Assembly (NCBI GenBank): GCA_943368675.1
Contig: CALRLN020000292.1
Coordinates: 1 to 6,943, forward strand
DNA from: Emticicia sp943368675
GTDB lineage: Bacteria > Bacteroidota > Bacteroidia > Cytophagales > Spirosomataceae
Direction of reading: 5' to 3'
DNA length: 6,943 bases
Below are positions 6,720 to 6,943 of the stretch, piece by piece. The notes under the pieces were generated by a model. That model saw only the letters and a program-made list of their open reading frames with translations. It was not told the origin of the DNA and searched no databases. Each line of letters starts with the position of its first letter. Position 1 is the first letter of the stretch. The translations under genes and the position numbers were made by a program.

Positions 6720-6873
6720 AGAACGAGTTTTTGATTTTTGATCAAAATTGTCTTGTTTTTTTAAAAATATCCTAGGAATACCCGAATTATCAGCCTTAAT
6801 TTTTATCGAAGGAAAAATATTGAATGGATGGAGAGATTATTATCTGACTATCTGGTGCAACAGTACCCTTTTC
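6720..6873. other. Gap between collar paralogues, candidate regulatory site
   Basis: This 154-bp A/T-rich gap between the stop of the edge paralogue and the start of paralogue 1 holds no gene. On the minus strand CAATTTTG (6743-6750) is one mismatch from TAnnTTTG and lies about 24 bases before the ATG, a possible -7 box, but no -33 partner is visible. It overlaps a perfect 12-bp palindrome, TTTTGATCAAAA (6736-6747), which could be an operator or chance A/T symmetry. No terminator with a GC-rich stem is seen after the edge paralogue. Confidence 0.3.
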
Positions 6874-6943
6874 TCAATATTTATTATCTACAGTAATTGT
6901 TTCAACGCCTGCCCTTTGCCCTATATCATAATATTCTAATCCA
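6874..6943 (-). CDS. 3' end of a third tail-collar paralogue (partial)
   Basis: The last 22 codons and the TGA stop (6874-6876) of a gene that runs off the right edge. The peptide reads GLEYYDIGQR then AGVETITVDNKY. Aligned without gaps to the ends of the two complete collar proteins, it matches paralogue 2 at 12 of 22 positions and paralogue 1 at 11 of 22, including GL..Y..G, the G.E pair and the terminal NKY. The final 16 sense bases (6876-6891 on the plus strand) are identical to 5129-5144 in paralogue 2. This makes at least three tandem copies. Most of the protein, including its collar domain, lies outside the window, so its full architecture is inferred from its siblings. Confidence 0.8.
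   Translation of the reverse strand, partial: GLEYYDIGQRAGVETITVDNKY

Noticed and set aside
6748..6939. Plus-strand open frame of 63 codons near the right edge
   Set aside because: It runs antisense to the partial third collar paralogue, whose match to its siblings is strong, and has only Ile/Phe-rich content without a family signature.
5127..6943. Prophage tail region
   Set aside because: The collar-domain proteins carry signal peptides and lie next to a secreted protease; no capsid, tail tube, baseplate, lysis or integrase genes are present in the window.

Overview
The window looks like a stretch of a Bacteroidota chromosome, probably Chitinophagaceae/Cytophagales-like. The pointers are TAnnTTTG promoter boxes, A/T-rich gene leaders without Shine-Dalgarno sequences, N-terminal repeats of the 'GLLIYNTGNN..GFYYWTG.AWQ' kind found in secreted Bacteroidota proteins, and an S8 peptidase with the 'NGIDDDKNGKTDDVYGWDF' insert common in that phylum. 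This placement is inferred from sequence style, not from a database match. Every gene I can support lies on the minus strand.

Layout from left to right. Positions 1-288 hold no convincing gene, only a candidate leftward promoter and a small hairpin. Positions 289-2190 encode a complete UPF1/IGHMBP2-like superfamily 1B helicase. Its TATCTTTG promoter box ends four bases before the ATG, so the mRNA is probably leaderless or nearly so. Positions 2191-2514 are intergenic, with a run of eight G and a nested inverted repeat of a dispersed-repeat type. Positions 2515-3046 hold a ParD/ParE toxin-antitoxin pair. The antitoxin is intact, while the toxin has an in-frame TAA at codon 63 and its remaining 35 codons still read as a normal ParE C-terminus. 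Just upstream of the antitoxin, 3065-3240 is a 176-bp MITE-like element with 16-bp perfect terminal inverted repeats and a 3-bp ATG duplication. It sits between the likely parD promoter and its start codon.

The right half (3437-6943) is one leftward gene cluster for exported proteins: at least three tandem phage-tail-collar-domain paralogues followed by a secreted subtilisin-like (S8) peptidase with a C-terminal CUB-like domain. The first paralogue is cut by the window edge; only its last 22 codons are present (6874-6943). The peptidase lies four bases after the preceding stop codon and has no usable ATG, so a TTG start and translational coupling are likely.

All three collar proteins stop at the same place, just after the collar domain, with an 'NKY' C-terminus. 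This is much earlier than in the familiar microcystin-dependent-protein (MdpB) type, so it looks like the family's real architecture and not damage. The pairing of exported collar-domain paralogues with a protease lacking an obvious propeptide is the best candidate here for an undescribed system. A role as a surface or extracellular assembly matured or recycled by the peptidase is inference only.
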